Source: JBBPZA01 sp038330095
GTDB taxonomy: Bacteria; Actinomycetota; Thermoleophilia; Solirubrobacterales; Solirubrobacteraceae
Direction: 5' to 3'
DNA: 27,102 nucleotides
NCBI GenBank assembly: GCA_038330095.1
Contig: JBBQNQ010000038.1
Location: 1 to 27,102 of the forward strand
The position numbers and the translations under genes are program-made. The notes under the pieces were generated by a model. The model did not search any database. It saw only the letters and a program-made list of their open reading frames with translations, and was not told where the DNA came from. This document shows positions 7,822-15,012 of this stretch, in pieces. Numbering within the stretch: position 1 is the stretch's first letter; every line of letters begins with the position of its first letter.

Positions 7822-8790
7822 ATGTTCGTGCGGGAATTGCAGGAGCCTTGCGAGGTCGAGCAGGTGCTGGTCGTCCGCGACGCCGAGCTGCGGCACCGGC
7901 GGGACGGCGGCGAGTACCTGCGGCTGACGCTCGCCGACCGCACGGGGACGCTCAGCGCCGTCGCCTGGGACGACGCGAGCGACGCCGCCTCCGCGGCCCG
8001 GCCGGGCACCGTCGTGTGGGTGTGCGGTCGCTTCGCCGTCCACCAGCGCTACGGCCCGCAGCTCGTGCTCAACCGGGTGCGCCCGGCGCGCGAGGAGGAG
8101 TACGAGCCCGCCGACCTGCTCGACGGCCCACCGCGCGCCGTCGCGTCCATGGAGGCCGACCTGCGAGAGCTCATGGCCACGGTGCACCACCCCTGGCTGC
8201 GCAGGCTGCTCGAGCGCGTGGTCGGCGAGCGGTCGGACCTGTGGCCGGCCTACCGGGTCGCGCCCGCGGCCAAGTACTACCACCAGGCGTACCCCCACGG
8301 CCTGCTGGAGCACTCGCTCACCGTCGCCCAGGCGGTGAGCGCGATCTCCGCGACCTTCCCGGGCATCGATCGCGACGTGGCGGTCACCGGCGCGCTACTG
8401 CACGACATCGGCAAGCTCGAGGCCTACGCCGCCCAGGGTCACTCCATCGACATGACCGACGCCGGCAAGCTCCAGGGCGAGATCCCGCTTGGCTACTACC
8501 GCATCCGCCGCGAGATCGAGGACCTCGAGGGCTTTCCGCCCGAGACCGCGCAGGCGGTCCTGCACATCATCCTGGCCCACCACGGCGCGCTCGAGCACGG
8601 CAGCCCGGTGTTGCCGTGCACGCGCGAGGCTACGCTCGTGCACATGGTCGACAACCTCGGCGGCCGCCTGGGCAGCTTCGACCGCCTCGAGAAGGAACTG
8701 GCCGAGGGCCAGCGCTGGTCCAGCTTCGACCGCGCGATCGGCACGGGCGCTTACTTCGCCCAGCCCACCGAGGACCGCGCCGCGGCCTGA
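7822..8790 (+). CDS. YhaM-like 3'-5' exoribonuclease (OB fold + HD domain)
   Basis: A 322-residue protein. The N-terminal ~90 residues look like an OB-fold nucleic-acid-binding domain (Y-L-R-L-T-L-A-D-R-T-G-T-L-S-A-V-A-W-D). The C-terminal HD phosphohydrolase domain follows, with Y-H-Q-A-Y-P-H-G-L-L-E-H-S, the metal-binding L-L-H-D-I-G-K (His194, Asp195), A-H-H-G-A-L-E-H-G-S-P (His253, His254) and H-M-V-D-N-L. This order matches YhaM of Bacillus and CBF1 of Staphylococcus, metal-dependent 3'-5' exoribonucleases that trim RNA and single-stranded DNA. I start at ATG 7822, not GTG 7774, because TACCTT lies just upstream and family members begin near this point. It precedes the PafBC-like gene by 109 bases. 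Confidence 0.85.
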   Translation: MFVRELQEPCEVEQVLVVRDAELRHRRDGGEYLRLTLADRTGTLSAVAWDDASDAASAARPGTVVWVCGRFAVHQRYGPQLVLNRVRPAREEEYEPADLLDGPPRAVASMEADLRELMATVHHPWLRRLLERVVGERSDLWPAYRVAPAAKYYHQAYPHGLLEHSLTVAQAVSAISATFPGIDRDVAVTGALLHDIGKLEAYAAQGHSIDMTDAGKLQGEIPLGYYRIRREIEDLEGFPPETAQAVLHIILAHHGALEHGSPVLPCTREATLVHMVDNLGGRLGSFDRLEKELAEGQRWSSFDRAIGTGAYFAQPTEDRAAA

Positions 8791-8885
8791 ACCGCTAGGC
8801 GCGGGGCACCTTCCACAAACGGAGGCCGTGCTCCCTCGTTGCGGGGTTTGCGGGTCGCCACCGGCGCCCGCCGGAGCCGCGCACC

Positions 8886-8891
8886 TACACT
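8886..8891 (+). promoter_or_regulatory. Candidate leaderless -10 (TACACT) for the PafBC-like gene
   Basis: TACACT lies 8 bases before the GTG at 8900 and supports that start within a much longer open frame. Confidence 0.5.
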
Positions 8892-8899
8892 GCGTCGTC

Positions 8900-10948
8900 G
8901 TGGCGAAGGACACTGAGAAGCTCGTCCGCCAGCTCTCGCTGATCTCCTACCTGATGGCCGAGCGCCGGCCGGTCACCGCCCTGGAGATCCGCCAGACAGT
9001 CGAGGGCTACAGCGGCATGAACGAGGACGCCTTCGCGCGGCGCTTCTACGCCGACCGCGCCGAGCTCGAGTCGCTGGGGATCGTCCTGCGCATCGAGCGT
9101 CCGGCCGACGGGGTCGCCGAGCAGGAGACCTACTCGCTGCCGCCCGAGAACTACTACCTGCCTGCCGTCGCCTTCACGGACGACGAGCTCGCCGCGCTGC
9201 AGACCGCGCTCTCGCTGCTCGACGGCGAGTTCGCCTACGCCGAGCCGCTGCGCCTCGCGCTGCAGCAGATCTCCTGGGGCCGGCCCAGCCCGCTGCGCGC
9301 CCCCGACCAGCGTGGGGTGGCCCTCGGGCTCACCGGCTCGGCCGGCGGCCACGAGCTCTCGCTGCGCCTGTCGAAGATCGAGACGGCGATCCACCGCCGC
9401 AAGACGATCACCTTCGACTACTACACGATGCAGCGTGACGCGCTGGGAGGCCGCAAGGTCGACCCCTACCAGCTCCTCTACCAGGGCGGCCAGTTCTACC
9501 TCGTCGGCCACAGCCACGAGCGCAACGCGATCCGTGTGTTCAGGCTGTCGCGGATCCGGGGAAAGGTCGCCTACGCCACCAAGGCCGAGCACGACTTCCA
9601 CCGGCCCGAGTCCGACGCTTTCGACCCCCGCGCGTATTCCAACCGCATCGAGTGGCAGCTCGGTGACCCAGTCGGCACGGCGGAGGTGTGGATCTCCAAT
9701 CGCATCGCCTGGCAGGTCGAGCGCCACTTCGGCCGCTACGGCGAGTTCGACGGCGAGCTTTTCCGGACCGAGTACGCCACTGCCCGGCTGCTCATCGCCT
9801 GGGTGCTCTCGCTGGGCGAGAACGCGCGCCTGGTCGGGCCTCCACAACTCGTCGAGGAGCTCGCCGAGCGTGTCGAGCTGCTCATCGAGCGTCACTCGGG
9901 CGAGCCCCTCGAGCTCGCGCCCGAGGCGACGCAACCCGCGCCCCAAACGGCGGCGGCGGACACCAACGGGGACGCGCGCGGCGAGGCGGCCATCCGCCCG
10001 GAGCGCTTCGCCCGTCTGGTCACGCTCGCCTCGATACTCATCGAGGCGGGGCGCCAGGAGCGCCGCGTCCCGTCGGCCGAGGTACTCGACCGCCTGCAGA
10101 TGACCCTCCCCGAGCTGCGCGAGGACATCCAGGTCCTCAACGTCGTGAACTTCGGGGCGGGCTCCTACGTCCTCTACGCCGAGCTGACCGCCGACGGCGA
10201 GATAGAGGTCGACCCTGATGCCTACTCCGACCACTTCGCCCGCCCGGCACGGCTGCTCCCCATCGAGGCCAAGGCGCTGGTTGCCGCCATCGACCTGATC
10301 GGCGAGCACATCCCCGCCGGCTCGCTTGCCTCCGCGCGCGAGAAGATCGTCGAGGCGCTGGGCGAGGACCCCGCCCGCGAGGGACTGCAGGTGGCGACCA
10401 CCGGCGGCGACGACTCCGACGTCGCGCGGGTCGTCTCGGACGCGATCGTCGGGCGCCGGCTGGTGGAGCTCGACTACTACAAGGAAGCCGAGGACACCTT
10501 CACCCAGCGGCGCGTCGAGCCCTATGCGCTGATGAACGGGCGCGAGGGCTGGTACGTCGTCGCCTTCGACCCCGACAAGGACGACGTGCGCCACTTCCGC
10601 CTGGACCGCGTGCGAGGCGTCACGCCAACCGACGAGCGCTTCGAGCCGCGCCCGGAGGTCGACCCGGTGGCCGACCTGGACGGCTGGCCGCGCACCGGCG
10701 AGGTGCCCGCGTCGCGCACCGCGCGCGTGCTGTTCACCCCCGAGCGGGCGCGCTGGGCGGCCGAGGAGCGCGGAGCGGCGGTGGAGCTCCAGGACGGCTC
10801 GGTCGTCGCAGAGCTCTCCTTCGCGGGCACGGACTGGCTGGTGCGCGAAGTCCTGCGCGAGGCGGGCGACGCCACGGTGCTCGAGCCGTCCGACGCGCGC
10901 GACGCCATTCGCGCCGCCGCCGAGCGGCTGCGGGCAGTCCGCGCGTGA
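8900..10948 (+). CDS. pafBC: Fused PafB-PafC-like WYL-domain transcriptional regulator
   Basis: A 682-residue protein made of two tandem copies of the same architecture. Copy 1: winged HTH at about residues 1-90 (L-I-S-Y-L-M-A-E-R-R-P-V-T-A-L-E-I), WYL domain near 165-225 (I-T-F-D-Y-Y then G-G-Q-F-Y-L-V-G-H and R-V-F-R-L-S-R-I-R-G), then a WCX-like extension. A polar A/P/T linker lies around 345-365. Copy 2: a second winged HTH from about 368, WYL near 515-575 (L-D-Y-Y-K-E, G-W-Y-V-V-A-F-D and H-F-R-L-D-R-V-R-G) and a second WCX. Mycobacteria encode PafB and PafC separately; natural PafBC fusions such as that of Arthrobacter are known. PafBC activates DNA-damage genes independently of LexA and is thought to sense nucleic acid through WYL. 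Copy 1 has F-Y-L instead of W-Y-L. The frame stays open further upstream, but homology starts here. Confidence 0.85.
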   Translation: MAKDTEKLVRQLSLISYLMAERRPVTALEIRQTVEGYSGMNEDAFARRFYADRAELESLGIVLRIERPADGVAEQETYSLPPENYYLPAVAFTDDELAALQTALSLLDGEFAYAEPLRLALQQISWGRPSPLRAPDQRGVALGLTGSAGGHELSLRLSKIETAIHRRKTITFDYYTMQRDALGGRKVDPYQLLYQGGQFYLVGHSHERNAIRVFRLSRIRGKVAYATKAEHDFHRPESDAFDPRAYSNRIEWQLGDPVGTAEVWISNRIAWQVERHFGRYGEFDGELFRTEYATARLLIAWVLSLGENARLVGPPQLVEELAERVELLIERHSGEPLELAPEATQPAPQTAAADTNGDARGEAAIRPERFARLVTLASILIEAGRQERRVPSAEVLDRLQMTLPELREDIQVLNVVNFGAGSYVLYAELTADGEIEVDPDAYSDHFARPARLLPIEAKALVAAIDLIGEHIPAGSLASAREKIVEALGEDPAREGLQVATTGGDDSDVARVVSDAIVGRRLVELDYYKEAEDTFTQRRVEPYALMNGREGWYVVAFDPDKDDVRHFRLDRVRGVTPTDERFEPRPEVDPVADLDGWPRTGEVPASRTARVLFTPERARWAAEERGAAVELQDGSVVAELSFAGTDWLVREVLREAGDATVLEPSDARDAIRAAAERLRAVRA

Positions 10949-11409
10949 GCCGGCGCGACCAGATCAAGATGAGCGAGGAGGAGGTCGTCGCCTTCCTCGA
11001 CGAGCAGAGGGTCCTGGTCTGCGCCACCAACGGGCACGATGGCTTCCCCCACCTGATGCCGCTCTGGTACGTCGTGCGCGACGGTCGCGTGTGGGCTTGG
11101 ACCTACGCGAAGTCGCAGAAGACCCGCAACCTGGAGCGCGACCCGCGCGCCACCCTGCAGATCGAGCGTGGCGTGGAATATCAGGAGTTGCGAGGGGTGA
11201 TGCTGCGGACTGAGGTCCGGCTCCACCGCGAGATCGAGGAGGTCAGCGCGTTAGGCATGGAGATCTTTCGCCGCTACACCGGTGGCGACGCCCAGGACGT
11301 GAGCGAGATCGTCCGCTCGCAGGCCGCCAAGCGGGTCGGCCTGGAGTTCGTGGAGTCCGGCGCGCGAGCCACGTGGGACCATCGCAAGCTCGCGGCCGGG
11401 GTGTACTAG
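10945..11409 (+). CDS. PPOX-class (FMN/F420-dependent) oxidoreductase-like protein
   Basis: A 154-residue protein whose GTG start overlaps the regulator's stop by four bases (GTGA at 10945-10948), so translation is probably coupled. The split-barrel fold of the pyridoxamine 5'-phosphate oxidase superfamily is suggested by V-L-V-C-A-T-N-G-H-D-G-F-P-H-L-M-P-L-W-Y-V, then W-A-W-T-Y-A-K-S-Q-K-T-R-N-L-E-R-D-P-R-A and the end V-E-S-G-A-R-A-T-W-D-H-R-K-L. The K-x-x-N-L-x-x-D-P pattern is the usual phosphate-contact segment. Actinobacterial members bind FMN, F420 or heme-related ligands; which applies here cannot be decided. Coupling to a DNA-damage-type regulator is notable, but no functional link is shown. 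Confidence 0.75.
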   Translation: MSRRDQIKMSEEEVVAFLDEQRVLVCATNGHDGFPHLMPLWYVVRDGRVWAWTYAKSQKTRNLERDPRATLQIERGVEYQELRGVMLRTEVRLHREIEEVSALGMEIFRRYTGGDAQDVSEIVRSQAAKRVGLEFVESGARATWDHRKLAAGVY

Positions 11410-11421
11410 GCGACGTTCCTC

Positions 11422-11427
11422 TACCCT
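11422..11427 (+). promoter_or_regulatory. Candidate leaderless -10 (TACCCT) for the rml operon
   Basis: TACCCT lies 10 bases before the ATG at 11438, in a 28-base gap after the PPOX gene, so rmlADB may have its own promoter. Confidence 0.45.
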
Positions 11428-11437
11428 CCTGCCGCTC

Positions 11438-12511
11438 ATGGAGGCGCTCAAGGGACTCATCCTCTCCGGCGGCCGCGGCACCCGCCTGCGGCCGATCACC
11501 TACACCTCGGCAAAGCAGCTCGTGCCCGTGGCCAACAAGCCCGTGCTCTGCTACGGAATCGAGGCCATGGCCGAGGCGGGGATCGAGGAGGTGGGGATCA
11601 TCATCGCCCCCGAGACCGGGGACGAGATCCGCTCGGCCGTGGGCGACGGGTCGCGCTTCGGGACCCGGATCACCTACATCGTCCAGGACGAGCCTGCCGG
11701 CCTGGCCCACGCGGTGCTCACCGCGGCCGACTACCTCGGCGACTCCCCGTTCGTCATGTATCTGGGAGACAACCTGCTCCAGGGCGGGATCGTCGAGCTC
11801 GTTGACGCCTTCCGCCGCAACGAGCCCGACGCGCTGATCCTCCTCACCCCCGTTCCCGACCCCGAGCACTACGGGGTCGCCGAGCTCGACGGCGACCGGG
11901 TGGTGCGCCTGCGGGAGAAGCCGCCCGACCCTGCCACCGACCTCGCGCTGGTCGGCGTCTACATGTTCACGCCGGCGATCCACGACGCGGCGCGGGCGAT
12001 CGAGCCCAGCGGGCGCGGGGAGCTCGAGATCACCGACGCCATCCAGCACCTGGTGGACGGCGGCGCACGCGTGGAGCCCCACGTCGTGCGCGGCTGGTGG
12101 AAGGACACGGGACGCCTGGAGGACATGCTCGAAGCCAACCGACTGGTCCTGGAGACCATCGACCCGCGCATGGAGGGCGAGCTCGACGACTCCCAGGTCG
12201 ACGGACGGGTAGTGGTGGAGGCCGGGGCGCGGCTGGAGCGCTCGACGGTCCGCGGACCGGCGATCGTGGGCGCGGGCACGCAACTGGTCGACGCGTACGT
12301 GGGCCCCTACACCGCGATCGGAGCGGGCTGCACGATCTCCAACGCCGAGCTCGAGAACTCGATCCTGCTCTCGGGCTGCCAGGTGACAGACCTCGCGGGC
12401 CGCATGGAGTCGAGCCTGCTGGGTCGCAACGTGCGTATCTACCGCCACCCGCGCCAGCCGCGGGCGCACCGCTTCATGGTCGGCGACAACAGCGAGATCG
12501 GGATCCTGTGA
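11438..12511 (+). CDS. rmlA: Glucose-1-phosphate thymidylyltransferase, long form
   Basis: A 357-residue nucleotidyltransferase that makes dTDP-glucose from dTTP and glucose-1-phosphate, the first step of dTDP-deoxysugar synthesis. The N-terminal domain carries G-L-I-L-S-G-G-R-G-T-R-L-R-P at residues 7-19, K-Q-L-V-P-V-A-N-K-P at about 26-35, and Y-L-G-D-N-L near 108. The C-terminal ~110 residues contain hexapeptide-like turns (V-E-A-G-A-R-L, I-V-G-A-G-T-Q-L, A-I-G-A-G-C-T-I) forming a left-handed beta helix. This makes it the long form, as in StrD-type enzymes of actinomycetes and archaeal homologues, about 65 residues longer than enterobacterial RmlA. It heads rmlA-rmlD-rmlB. Confidence 0.9.
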   Translation: MEALKGLILSGGRGTRLRPITYTSAKQLVPVANKPVLCYGIEAMAEAGIEEVGIIIAPETGDEIRSAVGDGSRFGTRITYIVQDEPAGLAHAVLTAADYLGDSPFVMYLGDNLLQGGIVELVDAFRRNEPDALILLTPVPDPEHYGVAELDGDRVVRLREKPPDPATDLALVGVYMFTPAIHDAARAIEPSGRGELEITDAIQHLVDGGARVEPHVVRGWWKDTGRLEDMLEANRLVLETIDPRMEGELDDSQVDGRVVVEAGARLERSTVRGPAIVGAGTQLVDAYVGPYTAIGAGCTISNAELENSILLSGCQVTDLAGRMESSLLGRNVRIYRHPRQPRAHRFMVGDNSEIGIL

Positions 12512-12513
12512 GC

Positions 12514-13362
12514 ATGCGCGTGCTGATCACCGGCGCGGGCGGAATGCTCGGGCGCGACGTCGCGAAGGCGGCAGGGGCGCGCGGCATGGAGGCCGTGGCG
12601 ATGACCCGCGAGCAGCTCGACGTGACCGACGCGGCGGCCGTTGCACGCGCGGTACGCGACGCCGGACCCGAGGTCATCGTCAACTGCGCCGCGTGGACGG
12701 ACGTGGACGGGGCGGAGACCTCTGAGGACACGGCCACCGCGATCAACGGGGCGGGTGCCGGGAACGTCGCGCGGGCGGCGAGCGGCTCTGGCGCGCGCGT
12801 CGTCCAGGTCTCGACGGACTACGTCTTCAACGGCCAGGGCCGCGCACCGTACGTCGAGAGCGACCCGGTCGGCCCGCAGTCGGCCTACGGGCGCTCCAAG
12901 CTCGCAGGCGAGAGGGCCGTCGTCGAGGCGGGGCCCGAGCACGTGGTCGCCCGCACCTCGTGGCTGTTCGGCGCGGCCGGCAAGAACTTCGTCGACACCA
13001 TGCTGCGCCTGGGTGGCGAGCGCGACGAGGTACGGGTGGTCAACGACCAGATCGGCTGCCCCACCTACACCGGCCACCTCGCCGACGGGCTGCTGGACCT
13101 GGCCGAATCGGGCACGAGCGGCGCCCACCACATCGCGGGGGCCGGAGCGTGCTCGTGGCACGGCTTCGCGACGGAGATCTTCCGCCAGGCCGGCCTGGCC
13201 GTCACCGTGACGCCGGCCACGACGGCGGAGATGGCGCGTCCCGCGCCGCGCCCCGCCTACAGCGTGCTGGGCTGCGCGCGCGAGGACTGCGTCCGGCTGC
13301 CCGAGTGGCAGGAGGGCCTCGCCGCCTACCTCGCCGAACGCAGCGTGGGGGCGACGACGTGA
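12514..13362 (+). CDS. rmlD: dTDP-4-dehydrorhamnose reductase
   Basis: A 282-residue extended short-chain dehydrogenase. It has the Rossmann motif L-I-T-G-A-G-G-M-L-G-R-D at the N-terminus, V-N-C-A-A-W-T-D-V-D-G-A-E, the S-T-D-Y-V-F-N-G segment and the catalytic Y-x-x-x-K (A-Y-G-R-S-K-L-A-G-E). RmlD reduces dTDP-4-keto-L-rhamnose to dTDP-L-rhamnose with NAD(P)H. The ATG at 12514 begins M-R-V-L-I-T-G, but a GTG at 12508 is in frame and overlaps the rmlA stop as GTGA, like other coupled genes here; either start is credible. The product overlaps rmlB by GTGA at 13359-13362. The usual RmlC epimerase that makes its substrate is not in the window. Confidence 0.88.
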   Translation: MRVLITGAGGMLGRDVAKAAGARGMEAVAMTREQLDVTDAAAVARAVRDAGPEVIVNCAAWTDVDGAETSEDTATAINGAGAGNVARAASGSGARVVQVSTDYVFNGQGRAPYVESDPVGPQSAYGRSKLAGERAVVEAGPEHVVARTSWLFGAAGKNFVDTMLRLGGERDEVRVVNDQIGCPTYTGHLADGLLDLAESGTSGAHHIAGAGACSWHGFATEIFRQAGLAVTVTPATTAEMARPAPRPAYSVLGCAREDCVRLPEWQEGLAAYLAERSVGATT

Positions 13363-14357
13363 AGCTGCTCGTCTGCGGCGGGGCCGGCTTCATCGGCTCT
13401 CACTTCGCGCGCATCCGCGCGCGCGACCACGGCGACGAGGTGACCGTCCTCGACAAGCTGACCTACGCCGGCCGCGAGGAGAACCTGAGCGACCTCGCCG
13501 ACGCGCCGGGCTTCCGCTTCGTGCACGGGGCGATCGAAGACCCGGAGGCGGTCGCCGGCGCGCTCGAGGGCCGCGAGGCGATCGTGAACTTCGCCGCCGA
13601 GACCCACGTCGACCGTTCCATATCCGGGCCGCTCGCCTTCCTGGAGACGAATATGCGCGGCACCTACACGCTGCTCGAGGCCGCGCGTGAGCGCGAGCTG
13701 CGCTACGTGCAGGTGTCCACCGACGAGGTCTACGGCTCGATCGAGGAGGGCTCGTTCACCGAGTCCTCGCCCCTGGATCCCTCCTCGCCCTACAGCGCGA
13801 CCAAGACCGGCGCCGACCTGCTGGTGGCAAGCTACTTCCACACCTACGGCCTGCGGGCGTCGATCACACGCGGCTCCAACAACTACGGCCCCTACCAGTA
13901 CCCCGAGAAGCTGATCCCGCTGATGATCCTCAACGCGCTGCACGGCGACCCGCTGCCGGTCTACGGCGACGGGATGAACGTGCGAAATTGGATCTTCGTC
14001 GAGGACTTCGCGCGCGGGATCGGGATGGTGCTCGAGCGCGGGGAGCCCGGCGAGGCCTACAACTGCGGCGGCCCCGACGAGGCGCCCAACATCGAGGTCG
14101 TCCGGCGCATCCTCGAGCTCTGCGGACGCGACGAGTCGCTGATCGAGTACGTGCCCGACCGCCTGGGGCACGACCTGCGCTACAGCCTCGCCTCCGAGAA
14201 GCTGCGCCGTGTGGGCTGGGAGGCGCAGGTGCGTTTCGACGGCGGCCTGGACCGAACCGTGCAGTGGTATCGCGACAACGCCGCCTGGTGGGAGCCGATC
14301 CGCTCAGGCGACTACCGCGAGTACTACGAGCGCCAGTACGGCCGCGCGCTGGGGTGA
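13359..14357 (+). CDS. rmlB: dTDP-glucose 4,6-dehydratase
   Basis: A 332-residue extended SDR enzyme that converts dTDP-glucose to dTDP-4-keto-6-deoxyglucose with bound NAD+. Visible motifs are G-G-A-G-F-I-G-S-H-F near the start, N-F-A-A-E-T-H-V-D-R-S-I, the S-T-D-E-V-Y-G active-site segment with its Asp-Glu pair, the Y-S-A-T-K catalytic Tyr/Lys, and N-N-Y-G-P-Y-Q-Y-P-E-K-L-I-P. Length is normal for the family. GTG at 13359 overlaps the rmlD stop by four bases, so it is co-translated. The gene is followed by a 209-base structured gap with a hairpin 10 bases after the stop. Confidence 0.93.
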   Translation: MKLLVCGGAGFIGSHFARIRARDHGDEVTVLDKLTYAGREENLSDLADAPGFRFVHGAIEDPEAVAGALEGREAIVNFAAETHVDRSISGPLAFLETNMRGTYTLLEAARERELRYVQVSTDEVYGSIEEGSFTESSPLDPSSPYSATKTGADLLVASYFHTYGLRASITRGSNNYGPYQYPEKLIPLMILNALHGDPLPVYGDGMNVRNWIFVEDFARGIGMVLERGEPGEAYNCGGPDEAPNIEVVRRILELCGRDESLIEYVPDRLGHDLRYSLASEKLRRVGWEAQVRFDGGLDRTVQWYRDNAAWWEPIRSGDYREYYERQYGRALG

Positions 14358-14366
14358 GGGCTCGGG

Positions 14367-14387
14367 GCCGTTCGCGGGACGAACGGC
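14367..14387 (+). terminator. Hairpin after rmlB (possible terminator or mRNA 3' end structure)
   Basis: GCCGTTCG (14367-14374) pairs perfectly with CGAACGGC (14380-14387) around a 5-base loop, 10 bases after the rmlB stop. No T tract follows, so it is either a non-canonical terminator or a 3' protective structure. Six bases of its right arm also belong to a longer inverted repeat (14382-14496), so the two folds exclude each other. Confidence 0.35.
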
Positions 14388-14496
14388 GTCGGGTTAGGGA
14401 GGAGGGGAAGGGGCCTCGGCGGGGGTGGGGCAGATAACGGCCGCACAGCGACCGGAATCGGCCACACCCCCTCCCTCCCTCTCGCCCGACGCCGTT
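14382..14496. repeat. Long inverted repeat with G-rich/C-rich arms
   Basis: AACGGCGTCGGG at 14382-14393 is the exact reverse complement of CCCGACGCCGTT at 14485-14496. Pairing can extend inward imperfectly between a G-rich stretch (14397-14413) and a C-rich stretch (14466-14480). The G-rich arm fits a four-run G-quadruplex pattern at 14391-14413 (runs of 3, 3, 4 and 4 G with loops of 3, 4 and 2). No coding frame in this gap looks real. Confidence 0.7.
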
Positions 14497-14498
14497 AA

Positions 14499-14556
14499 CC
14501 GCAGCTAGCCGCGGCCCGCCGCACCCGCCGCCGCCTGATCGCCCGCAGCTAGCCGC
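14499..14556. repeat. Pair of 14-base direct repeats
   Basis: CCGCAGCTAGCCGC occurs exactly at 14499-14512 and again at 14543-14556, 44 bases apart start to start, just past the end of the minus-strand lipoprotein gene. Confidence 0.7.
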
Positions 14557-14566
14557 AGCCGAGGAA

Positions 14567-14983
14567 CTACGGCCCGCTCGCCGGCAGCGGTCCCACCGCC
14601 GTCACGCGCCACAGCCCGCCCTCGCGCGCGAGGATGATGTCGCCGCTTCGCCGGGGCTCGCCGGTACCGGCCACGACCGTCGCCGTCGCCCCCGCGCCGC
14701 TCACCCGCACGGAGATCACCTGTAGCCCGGGGTCGTTGAGCCCGGTCAGCGCCGGTGCGATCTTGCCTGGGCAGCGCGGCCCTAGGCGCGCTTTCACCGC
14801 TTGGGCCAAGAGGACGGAGCAGATCTCTGCGGTGTCGCCCGAGCGCGCCGCGTCGCCCAGCCGCTCCACGGTCCGTGCGACATCGCGCCGATCGCCCGAG
14901 AAGCGGTTAGCCGGATCACTGCCGCAGGCGCTCAAAGCCCCCGCGAGCATGACCGCGAGCAGCGCTGTGGCGGCTAGGCGCAC
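14567..14983 (-). CDS. Small lipoprotein, possibly NTF2-like
   Basis: A 138-residue protein with a lipoprotein signal: R-L-A-A-T-A-L-L-A-V-M-L-A-G-A-L-S-A-C, with lipidated Cys at about residue 20. The mature part (A-R-T-V-E-R-L-G-D-A-A-R-S-G-D, then I-C-S-V-L-L, then V-I-S-V-R-V-S-G-A-G-A-T-A-T-V and G-G-L-W-R-V-T-A-V) has the helix-then-sheet pattern of NTF2-like or DUF4878-type lipoproteins; this is a fold-level guess. Two Cys in the mature part may pair. The start at GTG 14983 is preferred because the minus-strand hexamer TAGTGT ends 8 bases upstream; a GTG at 14995 lies inside that hexamer. It diverges from a TetR regulator. Function is unknown. Confidence 0.7.
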   Translation of the reverse strand: MRLAATALLAVMLAGALSACGSDPANRFSGDRRDVARTVERLGDAARSGDTAEICSVLLAQAVKARLGPRCPGKIAPALTGLNDPGLQVISVRVSGAGATATVVAGTGEPRRSGDIILAREGGLWRVTAVGPLPASGP

Positions 14984-14991
14984 AGGCGTCG

Positions 14992-15001
14992 ACACTACAC
15001 T
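14992..15001. promoter_or_regulatory. Two-way promoter with overlapping -10 hexamers
   Basis: The plus strand reads TACACT at 14996-15001, 11 bases before the ATG at 15013. The minus strand reads TAGTGT over 14997-14992, 8 bases before the GTG at 14983. The two hexamers share the TA at 14996-14997, so only 29 bases separate the divergent start codons. Confidence 0.55.
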
Positions 15002-15012
15002 CGCGCCTGGCC

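Noticed and set aside
8885..10594. A 569-codon frame antisense to the PafBC-like gene
   Set aside because: Low-complexity L/G/E/R/V composition typical of an antisense frame; no domain seen.
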